Shown here: positions 24,432 through 38,000 of the stretch, one piece after another | How the letters are laid out: the number at the start of each line of letters is the position of its first letter | Position numbering within the stretch: the stretch's first letter is position 1 | Source of the DNA: Nemopilema nomurai | Lineage: Eukaryota > Cnidaria > Scyphozoa > Rhizostomeae > Rhizostomatidae | NCBI GenBank assembly: GCA_003864495.1 | Contig: ML133365.1 | Location: 3,107,856-3,171,855, forward strand | Direction: 5' to 3' | DNA: 64,000 nucleotides | Notes under the pieces: model-generated | Databases searched by the model: none | What the model saw: only the letters and a program-made list of their open reading frames with translations | Told to the model about the DNA's origin: nothing | Program-made: the position numbers and the translations under genes

Positions 24432-27400
24432 CTACATCGCGTGCGTCTTGTACATCTTCACCGACCCATTCAAACTGCCGTTTAGTTGTCCATTCCCATT
24501 GCTGACTCGCTTTTTATCAAACAAGGTGTTCTCTTCCTCACTATCATCATCCGATTCCGTAAATGTTAAGCTGTGCGCAAAGTACTTTCCTGGTAAAGAA
24601 GAAAGAAGCAATTCATCAAAAGCCATTCGCAGACTGTGAATAACAATGAAATCTCAAGCACTTGAGCGAGAACAGGCTCAAATTTCACAGGAGCTTTTCG
24701 CGCGTCTTGCACAACCAGTAAAGGACCGTACTGATAAACATTATAAAATAGCATTGCCTTTCCATTCGCCTAAGGGAAATTCTTTCTGAAAATGTTTCTT
24801 TAGTGGAGATTATTCAAGTTGATAGCGTAAGTCGCCTCGCTTCTATTTTATAAGCGAAAGTACGTAAGGCCAACAAGTAATTACAATAGACTCAACTTGG
24901 GACTGGAAAGGGAAACAAATGGACATAAACTGAAGACGCCGAAAATATAAAAATTCTAAAGAAGGGCAAAGGCCATTCTCTATATCTGAGTGGAGCTCCA
25001 TATTGGCAAGCCAACTGAAAAAGGTAAGAAAGGTGGATTGGTGGCAGGGGGTGGGTGAAAAGCTCATGGATGGGGGCAATTTCTTGTTGAGAAATACAAG
25101 ATATTAAGAAATATAAGCAGTGAAAGGTTGTGAAAAACCTAGTGGTTTTATTGCAACATAAATATGATATGCTAATGTTTCAAAGAGAATTGACGAAAAA
25201 CCCACCATTTCCTTTTGAAATCATCATAATCTCTTCCTTGCTATCGTCTTTGTCTTCAGACTTCAAAGGGTAGTATCGGCCCTTTCGACGTAATCGGGAT
25301 CGCCTTTCACGGAAAGAGATATGACGTCATCCAGAGCAAAAGGACAACAGAAACAAAGCCTGCTATCGACGATATAAACAAGGTCACAGATCTAGTGACG
25401 TCACTGCTATTAAGAAGAGCAGGGACTGATTTTTTGAACTGCAGTCAAATATTGGAATGAAACCCTAAATTGTCATCAGCTAAGAAAAGACAACTGAATT
25501 CATCCTTTTGACAACATTGAACAACAAGCAACACAATCTTATTGATGAATGTTTGCTACCTTGAAAAGCAGAAACAAAGTCCCCAGGTGAGTCCAATCAG
25601 CGACATTGCAATGCCAAAGACGACGACAGAGAGATACAGAACGCTCCACTCTGAAATTTAATCAATGACACGTTACCAGAGCCGCCTATTTGGAGAAAGC
25701 CTGTTTGTAAGGGTGACAAAGAATCAGATTGTTCACAAGAGTAGGCCTAACATGTAAAAGGAGATAATGGTGGCGAATGGGCAAATTTGTTTGTTTATAA
25801 GCTGCATTCTAGAAAAGTAGTGAATGTGCGTATTTCCATACTACGAATGCCACGAATGCAATGGTTTGTGAAGGGAAGAATTTTAGATACTGCAACTGCT
25901 TCAAAACATCGTTCATAAAGCCATTTACCGCTCCTTACAACGCTAGTATCAATTCACACATCATAAGAAATACATGCGGATTAGGGTTAGGGTTAGTCAT
26001 AGAGATACAGGTCCTTTCTAAGCGTGTACGATTCTAGCATAAGCCTCTTCTGCACTTCCATTTAATGACCACATAATAAATGCGCTAAAAGCCATCACAA
26101 CTTTCTTCTAAATGTAAGAACATTGCAAGCGTATTGAAAAAATAGAATACCGCAGTTCGAGACTCTCTCTCCGTAATTTGCTTTGAAGAAGTTCTCCATC
26201 CAGAAGCTGTCGCAAACGCAAAGCTTGCTGTTTTTGTCGCAATAGCCATGACTGGAGCAATTGTTTCTGCAAACTGTCAAAAAGTCAGGGATGAGTGAAG
26301 GACAGGCAATAGGGAAGATTGTTAGATTACAAAAGAAAAACATTTTGTCTCTAATTTATCTAGTTAGGCAAATGTCTACAAGGCTGATGGATGTTAGAGA
26401 TTGTGTTTTTGGGGCCAAGATCTGACATGATGCCAGTTACAGTATAAAAAGTTCAAATGGTGGTATTCCGATGGGTATTTTACCAGGGCGCTTCAAGACA
26501 TGTAGACCACTAGCGATTTCATATGAATCAATTTAGACTGTACTGTACGACAACTTCAGGATCTGCAATTGACATTGGTTTAACCAATGAATTTGTATTA
26601 AAAACTGCCTTGTTAATCGGATGTGGCCATGAGAGATACGTTTCAGCTTTTTTCTTCATAACGAAGGATTTAACGGTTGTTTACAAAATCCGAGGGTTAC
26701 AATTTCAAGTAAATTCAGCATTCACATCTTTTGAACTGATGCCTTCGGTAGACGAGTGGCGTAACACGATTTGGTAAACATGGCAATGTCGAGGTTCTCA
26801 GACGGCATACCCATTGTCTTTTATTCCTTGACCGTCATCTTAATCTTGGTCCTTGGTACACAGTTTTTCCGTTCAGATCCAAGACTTGCCACAACCAACA
26901 GCAAGTTCAAGTTATTTTTTTGAGATTTTATATAATCCTATTACCTTTTTATAATTCACAGTGTCTATGTATTAAAAATTTATCACCCATTCTAGAGAGA
27001 AGGGAAAATTTGTGCTGGATATTGGGGCATAATGATGTAATTAAAAGATTGAAAATATAATGCTTGAGGGAACGGTAATTGGCACTTATTAAATTAAAGC
27101 TGGTGGCGTTTTCAAAGAACATCTTCTTTATCTGAAGACTAAACGGAAATCAGTCGAGCAAAATAACTTTCACATCGCTCACTCAATAGCACGTCAGACC
27201 GCTCATCTCGATGGCAACAAAAATCAATGCCTTATGTAAATTTTATTGCTTGGAAGACAGGAAATGAGATTTTAAAAAATTTGGCACTAAATGACTGGTC
27301 AAAGTAAAGAATATGACAAAATTAAGCAATTTCTAGTTGTTATTTTGAGCATTAGTACAACCTAGTCTTATCAACCATCAACCATCAACCATTGATATGA

Positions 27401-29080
27401 ATGATCATGCAAGACCAACAACCAAGCAAGACCATGCCTAAGCCTCCACGAAGAAAAATTTCAGCAAGCAATAGAAATATTGGTTTGCACAGAATGCTGG
27501 CAAGTTTTATCAACATCTGGAGAACATGACCGAAACATTTTGTTGATAGAAATGATATCTATAAACGTCCACTTAGGCAGTTGACTTTTACATCTGTTGG
27601 TTTGCTTCATGACTGAATTCGTTCTGGCTGCTTGGTGTAAGTAAATACATTGTAATCTTGATATCCATTCCAGAGGGCTATCTCTCAAAATAACTTGCTC
27701 CTTCCCAGAGCTCCATGTAAACGTTCAAAACGTCACCTTCACCGTAAAACCAGGCAAAAGTAAATAAATTGCCCTTACCTATCCTCATGGTACCATTCTC
27801 AAACCTATGTCTATTCTACTTCATTTGCCTCTTATTCTTATAATTTCACGAACTGGCAAAGTGCAGCCTACAAAGTCTACAAAACTGCTTCATCGCACTC
27901 CCTTGACGAGAGAGTGGTGAGACCAAGACGGGGGCAAATGTTTCACTCACTGAATGGCTCCACCCTCAGCATCTTGTACTCGAAGAGGGTGCCGTGGTAG
28001 CCGACCTTCTGCTTCAGCAGGTTCGCAACGAGCAAGCCATCCACCTTGTTGCCGGTGATGCCGTCCAGGACGTAGAACAGCAGAACGATGCCATTGCCGT
28101 AGCCCGCCTGGCGGATCTGCTCCAGAACGACATTCTTGTCGTCTACATTCAGCAGAACTGACAGCTTGCGCAGGAGTTGTTTCTGGAGAGAAGGCACGTA
28201 CAGTACTTGTCAACAAAAAGGTCGCGTCATAAACGATTACCATTAGACAGCAGCGTCCATTCACCCCTTGGGGAGGGGACATTCAGTGGGGTCATGACGT
28301 GTTATCGTGAAATCGTGACGTAGCAATTGTTAATGACGTGTTGTATCAAGCATAAAGAAAGGTCGAGGTCATTGTCAATAAGAATGACGAAATGCGGCCA
28401 TGTACAAACACCCGGTGCGCAAGTGCAAGCTTAGACATGAACAATTTTGCAGAAACAAAACAAAGTTTTCTATGCTCAATAAGAACGACTAAGAGCAGTT
28501 TCCTCTTCAAGTAATTGTAAGGGGAACGAAAACCCACTCAATATCCGGTGGAATCATTGATAAAGTGACCATTATAGCTTATTTCTAACGAACAGGATGC
28601 AATTCGAAATGAACTTCAGAAGGCATTTTAATATGGGCACCTCCACCTTGAGCTAAGATTCCAAGTCCAGCTCACTTATAACTTCCGATTTCAATCAAAA
28701 ATAAGGTGTTTTAAAGAAGCATAGCTGGTGTTAAGTATTCAACTCAAAATCAATTTTGAGCCCACTTCAATTTCAGTTGATAAATGAGACGAGGCTAGTA
28801 ACAGTTATGCTTTAGAAAAGCCACCTTGAGAGTCATACGCTTGTAAAGAATCGGTGGTGAAACGCCTGCAATCATCTTTTCAATGCAATCATCAGACAAT
28901 ACTGAGATATTGAAATCATCAGACGTTTTGTGAAGATAACATCTTAGTCAGTCTAGCATTGTTACTCGGCAAAGGTGGCAGGTGTTAAATAGTTGAAAAA
29001 ACAAAGCACCTTGTTCTCTTCCGTGAAGCTGTAGATATCGACGTCTAGGTAGAGCTCTACCAGGAAGAGGCTGTTTTCAT
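24432..29080 (-). other. KIAA0319-like gene: C-terminal ectodomain, EGF-like segment, TM and tail exons
   Basis: Exon 27951-28182 contains QLLRKLSVLLNV and FEYKMLRVEPF, matching the conserved region after the last PKD in the vertebrate family. Exon 26151-26273 gives CRNNCSSHGYC...LCVCDSFWMENFF, the compact EGF-like segment of the family. Exon 25560-25650 encodes the TM helix (LYLSVVVFGIAMSLIGLTWG). The tail begins with a basic stop-transfer stretch (SRRSRLRRKGR), then YYPL, a YxxPhi-type sorting motif where human KIAA0319 has YTIL. It also carries the acidic block TESDDDSEEENTLF, similar to the SESEFDSDQDTIF of the vertebrate proteins. Confidence 0.9.
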
Positions 29081-32000
29081 CTAGAAGAAGAACAAGATTT
29101 CAAAAATTATGAAGAAACCAGGTGAAGCGAGGAAAGCAGATGACCAGGAAAATGACTTTTTTGATGCTATTTTGATTAAAGCGATCGGGTAATGATTGGG
29201 CCATGACAATGTTGACTGTCTGCTGAATGCATCATTGGAAACGGGTGACTATACGTCATCGATTATTTTGAATAATTGGCGAAGTTCCCTTATCTGACTG
29301 CTAAGCCAAAATGGATCACAGTCCTCGATATAAATGACTCACAGTTTAAAGCTGATTGGAGTGACGATTAAGAGTACGGTGGAAACCAAAAACACATACC
29401 TTGCTTTACAGTCAACACAACTTTGTCTGTACTCATCAGTCCCCTATTATCTTCAATCTTGAGCTCAAATGTATATACGCCCTCAACCAGGTTGACTAAC
29501 TTCAAAATTGACTTATGATCACTTTGATTTAGAACATCCTGTAAGAGCAAAGACCAGTCATACTCAGTAACAAAGAACTTTAACCACACGAAAATATTTT
29601 TGGCTGTTAAGCCGGCCTAAAAAACACCTCTAATTAAACGGCTTTGGGAAACAGGAAACGCCTATACGAATGTTCGACTTGCAGTTTAGAATTCAAAATT
29701 CATCGAGTCATCTAAAACCTTGATTCGTTGTGCAACTTGGCAGGTCACGCGGAACCGCTTAACCAATCGAAAATCCGCGGCCTATACTTATGCATAGGGC
29801 AGAATCACAAGCAGAATCACAATGAAGGGAATCAAATCGAGGCAACCAACCCCTGCGGCCGGACTCTTCCGGTCCCTGGTCCACTCGTACGAGACAATGC
29901 CCTGATCATCGGACGACTTCGACCCGTCGAGTGCCGCCGACCGGGCGGGCAGGCTCACGACAATATCCGGTCCGGCGTTGGCGACTGGCGGCATGTTCTT
30001 GCCTAAAGAAACGACGAAGACGGTTACAACTCCGCCGTCGTAGGAGTAAAATATTAAAGAGGCTAACTAATAGAATGTTTAATACATGTGGACTGAAGTT
30101 GTAACTGGTTTATGTATGGTTGTAGCCAAAATCTTCCAGCTGAGCCATGTAAACACACACACACACACATATATACTAAATTGGGTGTGAATCTCAGGAG
30201 TAAGGTGTTTTAAACAGTAGTTTCGAACAAAGGTCTTTTAACCTTCTAAATTTAATGAAACTAACTTTTCTTCACATTGACTGCAACTGTGTCCGAATCG
30301 CTGAGGCCTTTGTCGTCGACAATGGTCAGCTTAAAAACATATCGACCCTCAACCAGCTTTGATATATGGAGCACAGCTTTGTCGACATCTTTCATCTCGA
30401 TGCTCTCTGGTCCACTAAAGAAAAACAAGCAAAATTTTCACACCAAAGATTAAACGGAGTTACAAACAGGGAGGTAAAGAAAAGTCTCAGGTGCAGAAAC
30501 AAAGTAAAGAACTATTACTTGATGCGGGAAACAAATACAGTGAAATAGTAAATGAAGCCTGTTGACATTAAGAGATTGGGGAGTCTCTTTGAAACGAGCA
30601 GAAATATAACTCTAAAAGTTCGAGGGATTGCAACGACAAGGTAGTTGACATTATTTAAGCTTGTATTCCTTAAGAAAGGGAAATATGCTCATTATGCCAG
30701 AACAAGTTTACATCCTGCGAAGGCGAATCGCAGCGACTGCACCGAAGCAGATTCAGTGGCTGGTTACGCCCGTCTACTCACCTCACTTTCTCCCACTGAA
30801 ACTTGACAATTTTCCCGTCGTCTTTGCTCTTTCTTGCATCTAATACGGTTGAGTCATCAGGGAAAACCAGGTCCTTGGGAAGAGGCAAAGAAAGTTTTGA
30901 AAGAATTGAAGACAAAGAGGACAAAAGCAACCAACAAACTTGGAAAGACTACAAAAACAAAGGCTCCGAACACATGAACGCACCTTGTCTGAGCCAGCAA
31001 CCGCCTTCGGTGCCTCGTTCTTCAATGGCCTGACCACAACAGTCACTTTGGACCTGGATGACTGGCCTGAAGAATCGGTAACCTTCAGGACAAACGTGTA
31101 GTCACCAACTTCCAGCTTTGAGACGGTCAGAATCGGGGCCGTTGTTCCCTATTGAAAGGAAGAAAAGGAGAATGTGATGCATGCAATCGAATGCATGAAA
31201 TGTTTGTAGCATACTTTGTAAATGAAAAGCTTGAATGGAGGGTTGACTTTAACCGTAAGGTGGAATTGAACATTGGACTAAACAGCTGATGGATTGAACA
31301 AACAACAAAGTACTACTTTAAAGAGCAATAGCAGTAAGGACAAAAACTTCATTCTTCGTCTAAGGTTACAAATTAATAATTACTAGGACGAGAATATTAC
31401 GAGAGAGGGAAAGATGACACATTATTTCAACAACATCCAATTATGGCGGTTGTTTCATTTCATAAACTCAGCTTAATGGGTTGCACCTACCAGCATGTCA
31501 CCTACTGCAGGGCTATCAACAGTCTTTGTCCATTCGTATTTGAGCCCAGGCTAAAGAGAGATGGCAAAATAGCTTAATTACCGATTAAATTTGCAAGGAT
31601 CTGAACTAAGACTAAACTATACTTTATAATGAACTAAAAATCTGATGGAGGCATGAGATGAGATAAAATTATAAAACATATTTAAGATATGCTTCAATTT
31701 GTGAGTGGGGTGGTATGTCTTTTAGAGGGTGCCTGAGGGTACCAACCTTATCATCTGTGCTGCCATTTCCATACAAAACGGCTGAATTATGAGGAAGTTG
31801 TAAAACAATATCCTTGCCAGCACGAGCCACCGGAGGATAATCCTTCTCTGAAATTCGAAGAAACGGAATTACTAGAAAAATAAATCAAAACATACCACCT
31901 TGTTAGAGCATGCTCGTTCGGGTATATCCCAAAGTGGAGACAAAACCTCACCAAAGGGTACGAGGATAAGATCTCGGCATGAGATGAGAATAAGAATAAG

Positions 32001-35000
32001 GCTTATGCTTAAGGGAGTTTACGATTCAAGATCAATGTCATTTTTACTGCTCTTTTCCGCGTCATTTCTGAACAAAGCGGTGACATTCATTATATCGATC
32101 TAAAGAAGAGTATTTTCAAATGCACAATCCTCTACCATCTAGAAATATTTGGCTTTGCAGTGTTGTGCAGTGAATTCATCAGGGCCAAGCCTACCTGGTA
32201 ATACATTGATTGTGACTTCATCATGATCCTCTTCGCCATCAGAATCTGTTACTGTAAGTCTAAAGTATTCACAGAAGAGAGTTATTTGTTCATTCAAGCC
32301 AGACAAAAAAGAATCTATAGGTGACTGCTTGCTAAAGTTGTTGAAGTGTCATTTGGCTAGTAATAGTTTAGTCTGGACTACAGAAGAGCCAGACTTCACT
32401 GCTAGCAGAAGCTATAATAACATATTGACAAGACAAACAATAAAAGAAAGCATGCTCTTACGAATCTCACAGCTGCCTTGATATCTCTAATCAATTACAG
32501 CGGAACTGCCTTTAAGAATTGGCATCTTAACGTGGGTTTCTGGAACAAATAGTCCAAAGCCTTCAAAAAGTCCAGTGTTAAAGCCTACAGGTTAAAAATC
32601 TCTAGTCTAATGTGAGTGTAACCTGAAAGTGTAGTCTCCTGCTTCCAAGTTTTTCAGCTCCAAAATCGGTTTGTGTGCCCCGTTAGACACAATCTTCCCG
32701 TGGCTGTTTATTGGCGCTTTCATTTCCTCCCATTTGTAGCTGACAATCTTGTCATCATCACTGCTCTCTAAATAGAATTGTACAAACATCTCGTGAGACA
32801 TCACAAAGTAGATATTTGATAAAAAAATACTCTGCAATAATTTCATTTAATTGGTTCAAAACTTTAGGTTCAATTCTAAAATCAACCAATCTACTTACAG
32901 GAAATATACTTTAAAAAAAGAAACACTCAAACCAATTTACTTTCGGAATCTGTATTGCTATTAGCTACTAGCGTCATTCTACTTAGCCAATAAGAACAAT
33001 ATGGAATTCTTAGAAATGAATCAAAATCATCATTGGACGACGGGTATTTCCTTTGCTGCCTCCTCATTACGAACGGTGTTTGGGAAACAGAAAATGTTGG
33101 CTATTATTTCCACAGGGAGTATAAATTTTGAAAACTATATAAAATGGCATTGCTTGTCAAATCAATGAAAACCCTTTACTTACTTGACCCGTCCAAAACT
33201 GCCTCATTATTAGGCAACTGCACCGTGACCTCTTTCGGCTGAATGACGGCTCTGGGCGCGTGGTTCACCCGTGGGATCGGCTTGACCGTCACATTGACCA
33301 GGGCACTGCCTTGGCTGAGGCCGTCCACCGTCGACACGGTGACCTTGAACTGGTACACGCCAGGAACGTCCAGCTTGGTAAGAATCAGTCGGCTCTTGTC
33401 CTTGCCCTCCATATAGCCATGGCTCTTTTCAGGTGCGGACAACTTGTACCACTGGTACTTGTAGGTGACATCTTGAAAAACAATGACAATGTAATTTAAA
33501 GACAATAATAATGACTCTCTGAGTACTTTGAGAACTAACTTGAGAAACTACGATCAAGTCTCTGAAATACCATCTGTCCATAAATATCTCTCCTTCATTT
33601 TACTAGAATGCATATTGTATAGCATATCAAATATAAATATAATATACAAAATAATAACAAACATTTTCACTTGACGTTTTAGCTTTTATTGATTGATCAA
33701 ATGCACAGTCTTCTCTCAATCAGTGATTCTTAAATCGAGATGCTGCCTTAGTTGAGAATTGAAATGGAAGATAAATGAAAAAACAGAAATGAAAAAGAAA
33801 TAAAAACCTTTTGGTGGCTTGGGCCAGGTGCTGGCATACAGGCTGACATGGTCTTCCGGCAAGACGAGTTCCTTGTTGCCGCCAGCAGAAACTTGGATCG
33901 GAGACACAACTGACGCTGCAAATTCAAGCGAACATCAAACAATCAAAAACGAAATGGAAAGAAATTCAAACAAAACTCACTCAAATGAATATACAACCAA
34001 TTGTTTAATGGCCCGTTTCCAAAAAATGACAAAAGAAAGAGTTATAACCCAAAGAATGAACTCAAAACAGACGACAAGTCGGTGCACATACTTTTAGAAA
34101 CGGTTGCTACAGCTGATGTTGGTTTGGGTGTCTTCTTTGAATCTGCGATTCGGAAAAAGAATCTCAAAAACCATATACCACAATTAGACAATAAAAAATA
34201 CGTGTACAGCACATATTGGCCTTCGTTATGGAAAACCACACTAGTAAAGAAGAAAATTATTCCATTTATGCATCAGGTCAATGGATAAGAATCAGTATTG
34301 AGACCTAGCTGCTGAAATGCAGAATGGATGCAAGATTGAAAGACTTCAATGTCAATAAACACAGATAGTTTACGGCTGCATCTATGATGAAAAGATTCAA
34401 GAGCAGGCAGACACTTTGACTCTCACCTTGTTCTTCAAGACTGGTTTCGGCAACACTCTTCACAGGGACTGTCATGAGAGTGGGACGCGCCGTAGGCAGC
34501 TAAAAGCCAATTGAAAACATTTCACAGCCTCGCTTCAACAAAAACACAGGCAGCTTTGGCACCTACAGATTCCAAGCTTCATTTACGTTAATTACGTGAT
34601 GTGTCAGAACGAGGTCAGAATGTTCGACTGCTTGTTCTGTGGTCATGAAAGGTGTCATTCTGCAGATGTAAACTGTTATAAATGGAAAGGCTCCTCAAAA
34701 CAAACTTACAAACAAAAAATGTTCATCCTAACTAAAACACCCTACTAAATCATGGCAAAACACGCTGTTCCTTCGTCTAACTGGTCATTAATCTGCTAAG
34801 AAAAGTGCCACTTACAGTTGTTCCTTCCCCTAGCGCCAACAACGATTTCTTTAGATTATCGCCACGAGAGGGCTTCACAACCGATCCCGTAGACGGGGTG
34901 GAGTTGGAGCTTACGTGAAGCTTTGGTGTCGGGGTGCTTCCTGTGGTCCTTGCGCTTGTAGCCGGCTTGGCCGTGCTCGATGCTTCCCCCGTCTTTTCTA

Positions 35001-38000
35001 TCTCGCGGCTTTCTTCAGCAGGCTTCAGCGTGACCTTCCCGTCCGAAGGAGCTAAGGTCGGTCTAGTGGACTTTGGACCCGGTGTTCTTGCCGAAGTGCT
35101 GCCATTACCAGAGGTTTCTGATCCAGGAAGGCCGGATTCTTCGTCATCAATAGGTTTGCGGCCATGATTTCTTTTGAGAGACTTCTCAGACGAACCGAAA
35201 GCATTGGGTGCGCCTTCGCTGTTACCAGGCATCTCAGCCGTCAGATCATCTAATGACATAAACGGCATAAAGTTTGACTTGCAAAGGAAGAAAGCAAGCT
35301 CACACAAAAGCATAGACAAACGTGTTGTAGATATTTCTTAACAATTAATACTGGAATTTTTTTCAAAGAGATTCAGTGATAATATCCAGGATACTTTAAA
35401 GAGCAGCAGAGTTGAGAAAATTCTCATTTTATGAAAGATTCATAGAAACAGTAGAAATAGCCCAAAGAAAACAAATACGAGAACAAATGTCTTAGCATAT
35501 CATAAATGGTATTTCACTAATCATCCTGATATTTCACATAAGCATATCTTTTCCTTAGAGCCACGGCTAGTAAGAATTTGCCTTTACAACTACAAAAAGC
35601 CTACCGAGCAGTATACAGAACTGGTCCTCATCCTCGTCTGGAAGAGAGTCGCACACCGGCAGTAAAGATCGCACGCCGTTCACTTCGCCATCGTACTCTT
35701 TTTGACAATATTCATCCTGCAACTGTTCACAAGCTTTGCGGCACAGACGTGTCGGTTTGGGGTGCTTCGGATCGGAGCATTCAGGGTACCAGGTGGCACA
35801 CATTGCATACAACGCATACCTTGAATAAGGAGGTGACAGAATAAAGTTTGAGGCTTCGCCTAGGGGCACTAGGTGAAAGTGCAAAGATGGACTTTCTCGG
35901 ACGAAAAAGAATTGGCCAATTCGGACCATAGTTTCTGATATGGTTTCTGATATTTGATTACAATCTTGAGAAAGACAATGCCATCACTTTTATTCACCAT
36001 TTTCAGTGTATATTTTCATGAGAACCTTGTTATCTTTGCTATAGACTTATTCAAAAAAAGAATTCGATCAATCAAATCTTGGTTGAATGAATAAGAAAGA
36101 GCAATGTTTAGAATGGATTACTTTTTACATTCAGGGCTCAGCTGCGATTTTGCCAGTTGAAAAGGGTCAGCAAGAGACCTATCATACTGCGAAGGAGAGT
36201 GGGCAGTGAAATAATAAAACCGTGTGGGATCCAGGTAGCCTTTGCACACTTTGCCATGGTAACGATGACAAGCCACTTTGCGTCTAGAAGAAGATTTTTT
36301 AAATAGGGTATTAACCTATAACGTTGTGCACAGAAACCTTTATTTAGTAGCTTCTTAATAAAAATGAGGCAACAAAAACTGGATCAATGCAAAGGATACT
36401 TAGATTGACAGACAAATGAACAAATAATAAAATAAACAAAAGGGTTCTGATAAATTTTGGAAAGAGAGTTCAGATTGCTGTGTAAGATGAACATGAGAAT
36501 TAGCACTTCAATCTATGAGATTCACTCAACAATCATTGCTTTATGTAATGAAAAATCAAGATAAAAGGAATCAAGACTGTTTCAAATGCATGTTATCAAT
36601 CATACCTTGTATTAATAGGTCTTATATTTAAACATAACATGTAAAACAAGAATATATATGATAGATCAAGCAGGAGCACTGTATGAATGGGGATTTAAAG
36701 TAAAATCAAGGAAGAAAACCAATCATATTCAAAATATAAATCAAGGAATAACAGGTTTATCGGTAAAGTAACATTTTAAATAAGATTTTAACAAGAAAAC
36801 ATATTTGCCTACTCCAATGAACATCAAAGATTAACAGATTTTATCAAATTAACCATACATTAAATCAATATTTCAAAGAATTCAAACATGTAGCATTATC
36901 ACAATTTGTTTACCTTTTAACTCTAATAAGTTCTGGTAGAGCTGTATCATTAATTAGTGAGCTGTGTCAAGAATAACCAAAATTCTATTAATCAATTAAT
37001 CAACCAACAGTTTAAAATATAATTAATCTTGAAAAAATTATTTTATTTGACTTTATTTTTAATGAAAAAATTTCAATGAATATCATTAAAGATTTCCATT
37101 GCCACAGGCCCAGTACAACCCTTGTTACAACTGACAAAAAGCTTGTATTGGAGTGAAGTGATTTTACAAATATTTTTAAGCACTTAAACTTAAAGTTTTT
37201 ACTAATATGTATTACTGTAACAATAACAGTTATCAATACGAAAGATTCTCTCAATTTTTGCTTTTAATATCCTTAGACTAAGCAGTGAATATAACATTGT
37301 AATGAAATAAGAAAATATACCCCTTCACTTAAACACAGAAGATCGCTTACAAAATCTGTTCTCCTTTGCTAGTATAAAAAGAAGCAGTACCTGTTAGGCA
37401 TGAAATGCTCCAAACCAGAGCCTGATTTTGCGACTAAAACAATAAGAAAGAACCTTAAAATATGCACTTACAAAGGTGTGAAACAATGAAGAAATATTAA
37501 ATTCATTGCCCTAACATGGTTACCATTTAGAAACATTTGAAAACATTTGGAACAACATTAAATTAAAAAAAAGTAATTAGAAAAGCTGACTGCTAAAAAA
37601 TTCTTGGTCATGCAGAAAACAGATTTTATTTACTAATTTACACATTGTCTACCTTTCTCTAGAAATCATTGTCTTCATATTTCTATATGGTAAATAAAAC
37701 TGACATCTGTTCATGTTGGGCTGATAGCGGTTCAAATATATAGCCATAGTTAGCTATTCTCAAACTTCCAATTGCCTCTGATATACCCACAGTCAAGGTA
37801 AGTGTATGGAAACTTTTTCTGTTCCATAGAAAACAAATTGTTGATCCCACTCATTCTGAAAACTGAGCAAACACTTTGACAAGTGTTGTTGAATTCATAT
37901 TGATAACTTAAAAAGGTCTTCCAAATTGGAAGGCTAGACGAGATTGCAAATTTGGGCTCCACTGCTGATAATGTTAAAATTGGAATCAGCAAATGTAAAT

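Noticed and set aside
25979..25996. TTAGGG telomere-like repeats
   Set aside because: Only about three copies, inside an intron; no sign of a chromosome end.
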